Made by a program: the position numbers and the translations under genes. Source: Nannochloris sp. 'desiccata' (Eukaryota; Chlorophyta; Trebouxiophyceae; Chlorellales; Chlorellaceae). Taken from it: a stretch of 64,000 bases of DNA. The DNA is taken from contig JAGTXX020000007.1 in NCBI GenBank assembly GCA_019044685.2, positions 124,001-188,000 on the forward strand, given 5' to 3'. Below the pieces are notes generated by a model that did not search any database, was not told the origin of the DNA, and saw nothing but the letters and a program-made list of their open reading frames with translations. Positions 42,418 to 53,500 of this stretch are shown piece after piece. Positions within the stretch are counted from its first letter, which is position 1. Every line of letters begins with the position of its first letter.

Positions 42418-43524
42418 ATGAAGGTTCAGGCTTTGTTCAAGAAATCTGGAGGTGCCAAGGTGGCTGCCCCTAAGAAGGCTACTGCCGCTAAGAAGGCTAC
42501 TGTCCGCAAGAGCTCTTCCTGTGAGTGATTACAACCGATTCAGAGTATATCAAAAATACTGCACTTCAGATCTCGAGCTAGGGAGCGAGTTTGGCACTAA
42601 AAATCAACCATCTTTGAGAGATAGAGTGAAGATCCACCACTTTAGCCCTCTTCTCGCTTCCTTTGCTGTTTGATCGTGTATAGTATAGCTTAATCTGTCT
42701 AGATTTGTAGGATTTGGGGAAGATTTTGCTGTCAAGCAAACCCTCATTCCATGCTTTATCCTATCTCTTCAAAGATAGTTTTTCTTATTTTCCTCTTCTA
42801 TTTACCCGCACCCTTGCTCAAACTAACCCATATTCATCTTTTATTTACAGCCGGTGAGGCTCTCTGGCTCCCTAACACCGTCCGCCCCGACTGGCTCGAT
42901 GGCTCCCTTCCCGGAGACCGTGGCTTTGACCCTCTTGGTCTCTCTAGACCCACCGAGTTCCTCCAGATCGATGTCGATCAGCTCGATCAGAATGCTGCCG
43001 TCAACAAGCCCGGCCGTATCATCGGTTCCTTCGCTTCCAACGCTGATGAGGTCTCAACTGACACTCTCTCCCCTTACTCAGAGGTGTTTGGTCTCCAGCG
43101 TTTCCGCGAGTGCGAGTTGATGCACGGTCGCTGGGCTATGCTTGGTGCCCTCGGTGTGCTCGCTTGTGAAGCTTCCACCGGCGTCGCATGGCAGGATGCT
43201 ATTGCCCTTGAGTACGGCCAGCCTCAATACGCTAATTTTGATCTTCCCTTTGACATCAACCAGCTCGCTGTTGCCAACTCTGTCTTGATGGGAGGAATTG
43301 AACTCTTCCGTAACTCTTCCACCGATCTTGAGAAGCGTATCTACCCCGGTGGTGTCTTTGATCCCTTGAAACTTGCTGATGGTGAGAAGGGTGATTCCCT
43401 CAAGGAGGCTGAAATCAAACACGGACGTCTTGCTATGGTGGCCTGTCTCGGATTTGCTGTCCAGGGTTTGGCTTTTGGTAAGGGAGCTCTTGGCTCTCTC
43501 GCCGCTTTCTCTGATACTTTCTAA
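42418..43524 (+). CDS. LHCB4: Chlorophyll a/b-binding protein CP29 (Lhcb4 type)
   Basis: Minor antenna protein of photosystem II in the thylakoid membrane. Two exons (42418-42520 and 42851-43524) give 258 residues. The short first exon encodes a Lys/Ala-rich N-terminus, MKVQALFKKSGGAKVAAPKK, similar in style to the retained N-terminal extension of Chlamydomonas CP29. Core signatures: ALWLPNTVRPDWLDGSLPGD, RGFDPLGLSRPTEFLQIDVD, YSEVFGLQRFRECELMHGRW (helix with chlorophyll ligands), FRNSSTDLEKRIYPGGVFDP, and EAEIKHGRLAMVACLGFAVQ. Codons are strongly biased toward C-ending forms compared with neighbours, as expected for an abundant product. The Lhcb4 call rests on YSEVFG, NQNA-like DQNAA and the EKR-YPGG-FDP block. 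Confidence 0.93.
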
Positions 43525-44171
43525 ATAATTCTCATTTCTATTCATCTTGAAATAAAAAATGAAATTTAGAAAGTAATCTGATTTGGTGTTTTAAAAAAAA
43601 TATAGTAGCAGTCCTTGAAGGCGTAGTTTTGTTTTTATCTTTTTGCTTTAAGAAATTATCTATGGAATTAGTGGAGTAATTGAGAGAATTAAATAGTAGT
43701 ATGTAACATCACGAGAAGATAGAATTTAATTGAGTAGTGAGGACGGGTAATGGCGGCAGTAGGAAGCTCTGTCGGTAACAGAAAGAAAGACTCTGCCTGC
43801 CAGTTCCAAGAGACAGAGACCCACTTTTGCAGTTCTTCCAATTTATTGATACAGTTTACAGGGAACCTGGACAAAAATATTGGTCGCCACGGATATATGT
43901 AAGGCTCGAGTTTGTTAGGGAGGTACACAGCTACCACACTGTGACCGTCAGACAGCTCCCTGCACTGCGGCAGCCAGCTTCAATTTCACTGCACTGGCAG
44001 TGGAAGCAGCTTCAATTTCACTAGTTGAAAAAATAAAGCCGTGTTGCCGCTTAAACTCAGCCAATCTCAATTTTTTATATATTTCAGGTAATACTTACCT
44101 CAATTGGATCACTCTGGCACGTTGATAAAGCATTGTAGCTGTCTCAAGGCCCAATCGAGAACTGAAGCAAG
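43525..44171. other. Intergenic region with short direct repeat
   Basis: 3' flank of CP29 and upstream of the secreted glycosidase-like gene. A 16-bp unit CAGCTTCAATTTCACT occurs twice at about 43975-44023. No gene is supported. Confidence 0.5.
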
Positions 44172-47100
44172 ATGCTCACGCGGGCGCCGCTGCTTGTGGC
44201 CTTATGCCTCGTTGCATCCTTGGGAAATGTAGCTGCCAAGACATACAAGGTATATGCAACCGGAGAAGCTCCTGCTACTACCCCAGAGCACTGGGGAATA
44301 GGTAAGATTTCTGCAGATCTTCAAAACTTTTGAGATTTGCTACTTGTACTGCAGTAGGACAATGCAATCCGCCTGCTCCTATGGTCAATTGATTTGATGT
44401 TGTTTGACCATTGAGATAGCCGCCAAAAGCCTTCCCCGCTAGTCGTTCAGCGTTGGTGCTCTGCCTTTTTCAATTCAAATCTAATATTCGTTTTCTCCCT
44501 TTTTCCCGCTTTGCTGCAGCAATGAGCATGGGCAATGAAGAGAGTAAGTCTTGAACACGACATACCCGCGCCTAGTCGCCACTGCACGTCTCCAACTAAT
44601 ATATTGCAATATCAGTTAGCTCTTGATCCCACACCACCACTGGAGAAATCCTCTTCTACCCAATTGAAAACTCACTCTTTCGCTCCTTCTTCCTTACAGG
44701 TAACACTATTCAGATGCTCAATTATCTCAAGCCGACCTATATGCGTATCTTTATCCAACCTTTATCTGGCCTCAGGTGGCGTAGATTTGTTGCCAACCAA
44801 TACCGCAGTGGTGCCTATGGCAACCAGTTTGGCTTGGACTTTTCTGGTGTCCCCGTTGTGGATGTGGAGGCGTACAAAAGTGCAGTCAAGGGCCTTCGAT
44901 CAGGTCCTGGAAACGGCCGTTTCTTCGACTGGCTGGACAAGAACCCTCAAGTTGACTGGCCCAGGATTCTGCAAAGATTGTCGACTACTGATGAAGGAAT
45001 TTCAGGTGCTTACGGTAACCCTGATAGATATATCAGGGATTTGCAATCCAATGGATACGATATCATGGCCCTTTGGGATGCTCGTTGCAACACAATGGAT
45101 TTAAACACCACTGATCCTAATGATCCTGAATATTGGAAGGAGCGCTGGGAATTATACAGGATCAATTACTTTGGTGGTCGCTGGTTTGCTGAACGTAATA
45201 TCGTTGAAATCGAGCTTTATAATGAACCTGATAAAAATCCAGGGTGCATGAATGGAGAGAAATGGGTAGACGATGTCCGCATTCGTTCACGTGCTATGCA
45301 AGATGCCTTTGCAGATCACAATCGAAGTGCTGGCAAAGAGTTAGTCCCTCATTTGATTGGACCTGCCACCACTGTTTACTGGAGAACGACTTATGCCGAA
45401 CCTATGTTCAAATATATGAATATTCCATTCCCTGAAAACGTTGAAGATCCTAACTTTACTCTTTTCCATGCCTACTCTTACCACAAGTATGGATCATTCA
45501 CACCTCGTCCTTGTTCTAAATACGGCAACGGGTGCCGTAATGAGCGAGGTAGTCTCATGCGTGTCAGCTACAACAAGGCAAAAGAGTCACTCTCCAAAGC
45601 TGGCTATGGAGATATGGATATTATGCTTACTGAATTTAATTGCTTCACCGCTGCCACCTCTGACAATGCTTCCCATCCTTTCTTTGCTGGAAAACACGTG
45701 GCTGACCTGCCTTCTACCGGAGCGTGCCTTGCTGCACAAATTTCCCATTTGATTAAAAGCCCTGGTGGCCCCAATTCTCTTAATATCCATAGACTCACCC
45801 AAAGTGCTAATAACAATTTCCCATCGAGGACTACTAAAAATGGCATCATGTATGGCTCAGTAACCGAGAGACCTTTCTTTTTAACTGGAACTACGAAGCT
45901 AGGTGAAGTCTACCGTTTAGTGCGTCGTAAAACCGGAAGCCTTCAACAAGTTTGGAATTTTGCTGCTGAAAATACTGATATTGATAGGAACACCTATTTC
46001 ACCATGTTTGCCGTCGCTGACGATTACGTAAGTGATTTTTAATAGATAGCATTTTCTTTTGATATATTTTATTTTCTTTCTCAAGGGCTCTCAAGATCAA
46101 TTACTTCATTTGATTGGAACTATAAATATTACTAGTAGTACAGCATTCATTTATTATAGCCCACCATCTCTTTCTTCATTGCTACTTTGAAATATTTTCC
46201 CGCCTTCTTAAAATGATTGATATTTCTTCACTCATTACTCAGCCTAACGCTTCTTTCTCTCCCCCCTTAAAATTCTCTTCTCTCTACAGGCCTATTATAT
46301 CTACGTTACTAATGAAGAATGGAACGCTCACCGTGTCATCTTGAATTTAGATGCACTTCCCGGCGTCGATCCCTGGGGCAACATTATCGCCACATCTGTC
46401 GGTATGAATCGTGAAATGGAGTCTACCTACCACGGAGAAGTTGCTTGGATGCAACAATTAGGTGCTACCAAGGTTCTCAATTACGTCCATCCTCCTAGTA
46501 CCTTTATGATGTTGACAGTGCCCAAGGTGATGACCCAGCAGTTGGCAGTGACTGCTGCTGGTGACGCCACTGTCCGATCTTCTGGTGAAATTGAAGGTTT
46601 AGCTGATCAGCTTGTTGTTTCTACTGCTGAACAGCTTGCTGTCTCTATTTTAAAATTCGAATATGACCAGAACACAGTCAGCGAAGGTATTGTTTCCGCA
46701 GTATTGAAGTTGCACTTACGTGAAGCAACCAATGAAGAGCCTCAAGTTGTAACTGTTCTTGGATTACCTGATGACTGGCATGAGGAATCTGTCTCTTGGT
46801 CTAATCTTATCTTCCTCAAGCCTGCCGGTGCGCGCATCACCAAAACGAATGAAAATTTCATCAATTGGTGGTCTAACCCCCAGCCTTCTATTGTGGGCCA
46901 TATTACCATCCCTCCTGCTTCAAAGGTGAAATACGGTACCGGAAGATTCCTTCATTTGGATGTCACTGATGCCGTACAAAAAGGTATTACTCAATTTATG
47001 CTTGTGCGCGTGTTCCGCTATGACGCGTCCCGTGTTGAAACTGCGTCCAAGTTACCTGCTGATAACGTACAAGGATCCTATTTCTTCACTTCTAAGGATT

Positions 47101-47468
47101 CTACTGAAGTGGAAAACCACCCTAAGTTGTTGATTGATTATAAAGTCAATGAATACAACTCTCCTCCGCCGCCGCCAGAGCCTTCTCCACCTCCTCCTGA
47201 ATACGACTCTCCTCCTCCTCCAGTGCCTTTCCCACCTCCATCTAACGTGGTGGCAGCCGGTAGCAAATCCCCTTCTCCTCCCCCCGGAAAGACGAGCCCT
47301 GAGCCTGCAAAGGCCAATGGACCCAAGCCTAAACCTTCCCCAAAGACCCCAGCGCCAAAGCCAAAATCCCCTAAACCCCGTCGTCGTCCCCCACCCAAGT
47401 CAAAGCAAACTCAAAATTTGGCAACTCCTGTTGAGCAGTACGAGTTCCAGTACGAAGGCATGCAGTAG
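44172..47468 (+). CDS. Secreted GH-A-like glycosidase with DNRLRE domain and extensin-like tail
   Basis: Four exons (44172-44301, 44520-44543, 44700-46027, 46290-47468) give 886 residues. Exon 2 is only 24 nt. It has a signal peptide (MLTRAPLLVALCLVASLG, then NVAA). Residues ~40-480 look like a clan GH-A barrel: MSMGNEESNTIQML, VEIELYNEPDKNPG at about 225 (candidate acid/base Glu) and DIMLTEFNCF at about 361 (candidate nucleophile Glu). Residues ~585-780 resemble a DNRLRE/CBM96 beta-sandwich (GDATVRSSGEIEGLADQLVV, LHLDVTDAVQKGIT). The last ~105 residues are extensin-like (SPPPPPEPSPPPPEYDSPPP), with a basic Lys/Pro run, and end YEFQYEGMQ. This suggests a cell-wall matrix protein that may act on glycans. 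The exact GH family is not recognised. Confidence 0.82.
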
Positions 47469-48512
47469 AAAGAGCTACATATGTACCTACCGCTTCTTAG
47501 GGTTGGTTTAATCGTAAATGAATTGTGAAACGCATCATGTTTCTTTCCGTTTCCTTTTTTTTCCCTCTTTAGAGGTCTCCCAAGCAAGCTTAGATATTCA
47601 CATATCGTATTCTTTCTTTCTTACTTCTCCATGCACATCCGTTTCTATCCCTCAACAGCCATCACACTAAGATAATATTTACTTTATTTTCTTCTGTTCT
47701 ATTCACTCTTCACTCTAACTCTAAGTCTTAGATACCATATTTTAGACACGGAATAACCCCCTGCTTTTATTATTTATTCTATTTCAACAATCTTTGTTGT
47801 TGCTTCTGTTTTTGCATTTGTTAATCTCTACTTTTTTCCTTGATCCTCTCCTGGGATGGTTGTCAATACTCCAATTGGATATGTTACTTTGTGTAGAATC
47901 TAGCCTGAGCTAGGTCGTGACACGTGCTCTCCCCTAGCAAGGTTGCAAATCAACGACTTTTCTTCTTTTTCTTACTATTCAATGCCCCCCCTCCCTGATT
48001 GTAAAGAGATATTTCTAATTGCTAGTTACACCATAGATAAAACAAAGAACGAGCGAAGACACAGCCAAGGTAGGTAGTAAAAGAAAGTAAGGAACAAAGC
48101 AGAAAGAACGAGGGAAAGAACCATCCACGGAGAAAAAGGAAGAAAATTTTTGCTATTTAAAGCACGTTTAAAGGAAAATGTAGATTGAAATTCGTTGAAA
48201 ATTTACCACACGCGACATATTTCCTGTGGTTCGCAGGAGGAAAGGAAAGGAAAGGAAAGGACAAGGAACAGCAGCTCCTTGTCGCCCGCCTTTCAAAAAA
48301 AAAAAAAAATGTCGGTGGGTGAAGGAAAACTTTATATATGTATCTACAGAAACTCATTTCATCATTTATAATCGCATCATCATTGGAGGTATACAAGTCA
48401 TCAAAATCTTCCCAGCCAGCCAGCCAGCACGGGAGACCTTCAGGCCTTTGGGAGAAAAAATTGGGAGCGTGGGGCTAGGGCTGGGGAAGTGGGGGATCAA
48501 AATTGTGTAAAT
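47469..48512. other. Convergent intergenic region with GGAAA repeat
   Basis: 1 kb of pyrimidine- and then purine-rich sequence. A GGAAA array lies at 48237-48260 and an A run near 48297-48309. No gene is seen. Confidence 0.6.
48237..48260. repeat. GGAAA short tandem repeat
   Basis: About four to five GGAAA units in intergenic DNA. Confidence 0.85.
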
Positions 48513-48929
48513 TCAACGGAATTTAAGCTGGTAAGTATACGTGGCCTTTGAAGGATCCTCGTCTTGTTCTTTACCTTCATGGCAGTTAAGGGGGGGAAAC
48601 ACAGGAAAGGGTGGGTAAGCGTGGTGTTCTTATGTTTAGGTTCTGTGCATTGTGAACACTGAGCAAGCAGAAGAACAGTAAACTCACCAGTCATGAGGGT
48701 CGTTGCGTCAACCCAAGCACTTCTACCATGCTGCATAGTGTAATAGAAGGAGCCAATCACCGAAGCGCTGAACAGCGTGGTGGCAATCGCTGAATGTCTG
48801 CAGAAAGTTAAAACCGGGTTTTGGTTAGACGCTCCTGTGCCAAAGATCAGGCAATGTACGGTCACTTATATAGTTGGTATAGATCACTCCAACTTACTTG
48901 CGCAAAAGCAACTCTGTGAAAGCACCCAT
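48513..48929 (-). CDS. Small single-pass membrane protein, 67 residues
   Basis: Three exons (48929-48898, 48797-48688, 48574-48513) join in phases 2 and 1 to a 67-residue protein. It starts MGAFTELLLRKHSAIATTLF, then has a hydrophobic segment (SAIATTLFSASVIGSFYYTM), HGRSAWVDATTLMTG and a charged tail (GKEQDEDPSKATYTYQLKFR). No long open frame marks it. The evidence is that all junctions close and the protein has a sensible single-helix layout. The last acceptor (CCATGAAG) has a good pyrimidine tract but lacks the common CAG. It may be a small organelle or complex subunit, but I do not recognise it. Confidence 0.5.
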
Positions 48930-49259
48930 AGAGTCTATTCCGAAAACTTTAAATTAAAGCAAAATCACACTCAGCAACAGTGATTAGTCAGCCTGCGCTT
49001 CAAGCTAGGCTCTCCAAAGTGGATATTGTAATTTAAAATAATTAAAAATGTATAAAACCTTGCGGTTTAGGTCCGGTTCAGCAACTATAGGCCCCTTTAG
49101 CTCGACTGAGTTGCACATTCCGGGTTTCTTTCGGCAGAGCGCCCTGATTTCACCGAAAGGAGAGACGAAATTTTCTTTAAGCTGGAGTTTTTACAGTCTG
49201 CAAGCCCAGGTCAAGTAGGCATATTCAAACAGACATATTTTAATCACAAAACGGCTATT
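48930..49259. other. Intergenic region
   Basis: 330 bp between the small protein start and the 3' end of the SpoVS-like gene. No gene is seen. Confidence 0.5.
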
Positions 49260-50225
49260 TTAATCATCCTCATCTTCTCCAACTTCTTCTCCATATAATC
49301 GAAACCTCATCGTTGTAACATAACTCCACCTCCCATCTCCCCCTTTTAATTCCGCCTCTTCCACTACCGCTACAAACCGAACATCCAAATTATCATCTTC
49401 TAGATACAGTCTTGTTCTTCCTATAGCCATAATTGCGTTGCAGACTGCTTCTTCACCAATTGCGGTCACTAAAGGGTTGGATCTTTCACGTACCCGGGCA
49501 GCAATCGCGCCCGCAACGACTACTGGGTTGGATTTTTTTGAAACACTAATCACCGTTTTGCTGTCTAGAACGTCTTCATATCTTTTCTTCAACGTAGAAA
49601 AGTAAATAGCCATCGATGCTAACTTATTCTCTGCTCTAAATGCTGGCTGGCATACTAATTCTAAGGGCCTGTCGTCTTGGCCAAGAAATCTACGAGCAGC
49701 GGCAGTGGCTTCCATTGCTTTGTAGATCGCCGCAGCACCTGAAGCGAGGATGGGAAGGTTTTCTCCTCGGCGTGCATTCCATGCGATCTTTCCACCGACA
49801 CGCGCACTTTCATCGTGTCGGGAGATCTGATCAGAATTAAAAGAAAGAAGTACTTGATAAATAAACAGAGAGGAAAGTTTTTGGAAAGTAAAGGACAGCA
49901 CTGTTTAGAAATTATAAATTTTTAAGAAATTGTTTAGATACCTACTTTCACAAATCCGCTTAAATCCTCCTTTTCTGGTGTATCTCTATCTCTGCTAGGA
50001 GGGGATCTGCCTCTTTAAGAAAACAAAAGACAAAGAAAAAATTATGAGAACTTCTTTGCACGCGAGCGGGCTGTTTTGTCAAGCTGTTTGGGAATTAAGA
50101 TGTTTAAAAGCGCCAGCGCTTTATGTGCTTTATTTATCTGCGCACCTATTCGGTCTTCTTCCAATAGGGTCATAGCGAGAGTTTTTACGTCTATCATTGC
50201 CACGACGATCGTTTCTCCCTGACAT
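49260..50225 (-). CDS. SpoVS/Alba-like protein with two tandem modules
   Basis: Three exons (50225-50146, 50012-49946, 49826-49260) give 237 residues. The N-terminus is an Arg-rich, disordered segment (MSGRNDRRGNDRRKNSRYD). Two modules follow. Module 1 (~45-125): FVKISRHDESARVGGKIAWN, ILASGAAAIYKAMEATAAAR, LELVCQPAF. Module 2 (~130-230): VISVSKKSNPVVVAGAIAAR, TAIGEEAVCNAIMAIGRTRL, DVRFVAV. Both repeat the plan of bacterial stage V sporulation protein S: a strand with VKVS-like start, a helix with AGA, an IGAGAL-like turn, a long helix, then a strand. SpoVS belongs to the Alba-like fold. The end is acidic (GEEVGEDEDD). An RNA- or DNA-binding role is a fold-level inference. Confidence 0.75.
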
Positions 50226-50516
50226 TTTTGCACAATGAATCTCTGCCCTTAGCTGTTCCGGCTGACAACTCTCATGCCTGGAAATAGTGTATAATTGCGT
50301 ATTCTATGAACGAAATTAGATGCTGCTGTTCATAGACGACGTTTTTATGAAATTTTCTAGTTTCAGTCAAAGAAATAAAGAAGGTGGTTGAGAAAACCAA
50401 CTTTTTCTTCTGATCACTGCTCCTCCTCCTTATATTTTGAGCATACTGTAAAGGATCAAATATACAGGATGCCCTAAAGTGGGTCCAAACGCCTTCATTT
50501 AAATATATAGCTTACA
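50226..50516. promoter_or_regulatory. Divergent intergenic region, SpoVS-like and ARF-GEF
   Basis: 291 bp between starts. It is AT-rich and no distinct motif is identified. Confidence 0.45.
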
Positions 50517-53500
50517 ATGTCGCACGAAACAAATGTCGAAATTTTCATTAATAAACAGTTGGATGTAATCCAATCACAAGCATCGAGTAGATCAAGAGAA
50601 CATAAAGGGTTACGTGATGCGTGCCAAGAACTTAAAGGCACGTCTACTCTCAATCTTGATGATCATCTCACCTGTCCAAAGCTTTCATTTATTTTTCCAA
50701 TGTCCTTTATTTTTTCTCCCCCTCTTACTTGCTTCTCAAATCTCCTCTACTACAGATTTGCTCCGAGGTGGTGAATTTGGCACACCAGGCAGCCATCTTG
50801 CTATCCCTTTCACAGCAGAGGTTACAGATTCTCTAATCTCTGTCCTCCGCTCGGCCCTCGCCCAAGACACCCCCAAAATAACAGAACCAGCACTCGCATG
50901 TCTTCACAAACTTGTAGCATACGCCTACCTACAAGGCGAAACCCGCCCCAGCGGTCGCTTAGACGATACAACTAGTTTGGTAACTTCAGTCGTCGGCATG
51001 ACAGTTAAGGCTGGAGCCTCAACCACCGCCTCTGTTCAACTTTCAGTGGTCAAAACCTTGTTAACTCTAGCCACTGCTGAGCATTTTATGTGCCATGGAG
51101 ATACGCTTATGCAAGCTGCACGTACTGTGTTCAATATCGCTGTAGGTGGGGCTGCTGAAGATATAAAGTCAACGGCAAAGTCAGCATTGTTGCAAATGCT
51201 GAATACCATAGTCAAAAGGGTTTCTCAGCAAATCATGGTAAGTTCTGTAGTTTACTTCGTGTAGTTTTTATTTGATTCGATTAATAGTTATTATCAGAAG
51301 TGTACCGTTGCTTGTTGCTTATGAAATGATATAAATATAGAATATAAGTGGAGAGCTGTGCTGGTCTACTTCTTACCCAAAATATTTGCCGTTTGTCAAA
51401 TTTTTTCCCCAATCTCTCTTCTCTTTTGCAGACACCAGGCGGCACACCAATGATCTCTCCGGTACAAAATGCTTTTAAAGACGTGTATGAAGAAGATACA
51501 GGCAGTCCACTTCCTGCAGCATGGCCTGGAACGTCAGGCGCCATCACACCTGAGCTAATCAAAGATGACAACCGCAGCAGTGGTTTTGGCGGTGCTCAAG
51601 GACGTCGACAAGGGCTGCAAACACAGGAACAACAAGTCTCCCTTTCCCCTGCTGAGTTGACAATAGCATTAGAGCATCAATCTAAATTACCTAGAATACG
51701 TACAAATGCCTCTCACGATAATGCAGAAGACCTGGAGGTCGATGCAGCCGCAGCAGCAGCAACGACCGCAGCGGCACAGCAACAGAAACATGTAGAGGAC
51801 ACACGTACAGCGCAGCTGGCGAGTCTTGCAGAACAAGCTGATCTTAGGGGACTTGAACAAGCTATGGCTGCGCTACCTTTACACTCCCAAAACTCTCAAA
51901 TTGAAGCTGGTGCAAGAAGCCAAGCTCCTTTTACGTTTTCCGATCGTGGCAGCGACAGTTATAATGGTGTTGTTGCTGGTGTTGTTGCTGGCGGTAGTAC
52001 CAGTAGTTTGAATGAGGGGCCTCCATTAAGTCCGTCGGCGTCTGCAGCTGCAGCTCTCCGTGAAATCGATGCTCAAGAATCATCCACTTTTGCTGGTGAT
52101 GGTGCTGGTGGTGGTTTTACTACCACACCTCCACCAGGATATCAAGATAAAAATAGCAGTGACATCAGTGGCGGTACTGCAGAAGCTGAGTTGTCTTCAT
52201 CTGCTACCAAACAACTAAATCGGTCTGAAAAATTGCTTCGTGTCGATACCCCACCTGATCCACGTCGCGCCCTAATGAAAGAACGTCGTGCAGCAGAATG
52301 GCGTCGTCTCACTGTCCCAGAACGTGACGCAATTATCGTGATTCATGCTATGTGTAAGCTTGCCGCCAGGGAAACTGGAATTGGAGCGGGAGAAACGTAC
52401 ATGCATGTCGGTAAACTCCTCGCCCTTGACATGTTGGTAAAAGTACTTACTAACCCAGTACATGATTGGAGTCAGGTTAGACGAGAGTTTTCGCATCAAT
52501 TACGACAGCCCTTGTGTCTTGCGTTATTAAGAAATTGCATGTCGCCTTATAACCAAGCAGTTGACGCAGCAGTTTCTATATTAACTGCGATTATAGCTTC
52601 GCCTAGACTACGTGAATTTCTCAAAGCAGAAGTAGGGGCATTGTATCCACTGCTGTTATTAAGGCCATTGGAAGCAGAAAGGCCGGAAAGCCCTCATCAA
52701 GTGCTGGCGGCCTTGACGGGGCTTGCAGGGGTGTGTAGTTCTCCCCAAGTCTTGGTCGATATCTTCGTTAATTATGATTGCAATTTGCAAGCGGCGAATT
52801 TATTTGAACGGACGGTTAAATTGCTAGCTAAATACGTTCAATTAGGGACTAGTTCTGGTAGTGGCAGTTCTGCAGCTAAGAATTCATTGCCTGCAGCAGC
52901 GGTGCCAAAAGCGAGAGCAACTGCCTTGAAAGCTTTGCTTGCTGCTGTGAAATCGATGGATACCTGGGCTGGGCCTTTAAAAGAAGAGATTAAAGAGTCA
53001 ACTCCACAGTCTGCCACTGCAGCAGACGCTGAAGCTGAAGCTGCTGCTGTGGCTGGTTCTTCGTCTTTCTCTTCCCCTATGTTTCCACAAGACCAGCTAG
53101 ACCCAGGTACAAAGCATCTTCATCACGATGTCCTTCATAAAATCCAGACAGATAAAGCCATTAAAAGCAACCTAGAAGTAGGCATTGAGGCCTTTAATAG
53201 AAACCCTATCAAAGGTTTGAAAACCCTAACTGAACTGGGAGTCCTTGGAGTGAACGATCCTTCCGCTGCTGCTTTATTTCTAAGGGAACATTCCGATCGG
53301 TTAGATCCTACTGCTGTAGGAGAACTTTTCGGCCACCAAGATGATTTTAATATAGCAGTGATGCATGCTTATATAGAAAATGAAAAATTTTCTGGTCTGG
53401 CAGTAGACACTGCTCTCCGATCTCTTCTCTTCAATTTTCGATTGCCTGGAGAAGCCCAAAAAATCGATAGAATCATTGAAAAGTTCGCTGCACGGTATTG

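Noticed and set aside
43689..43937. 82-residue minus-strand ORF downstream of CP29
   Set aside because: No signal, motif or splice context; composition looks like chance.
50517..50774. First ARF-GEF exon as a separate 85-residue gene
   Set aside because: It lacks features of its own and joins the DCB exon in phase at the GC donor.
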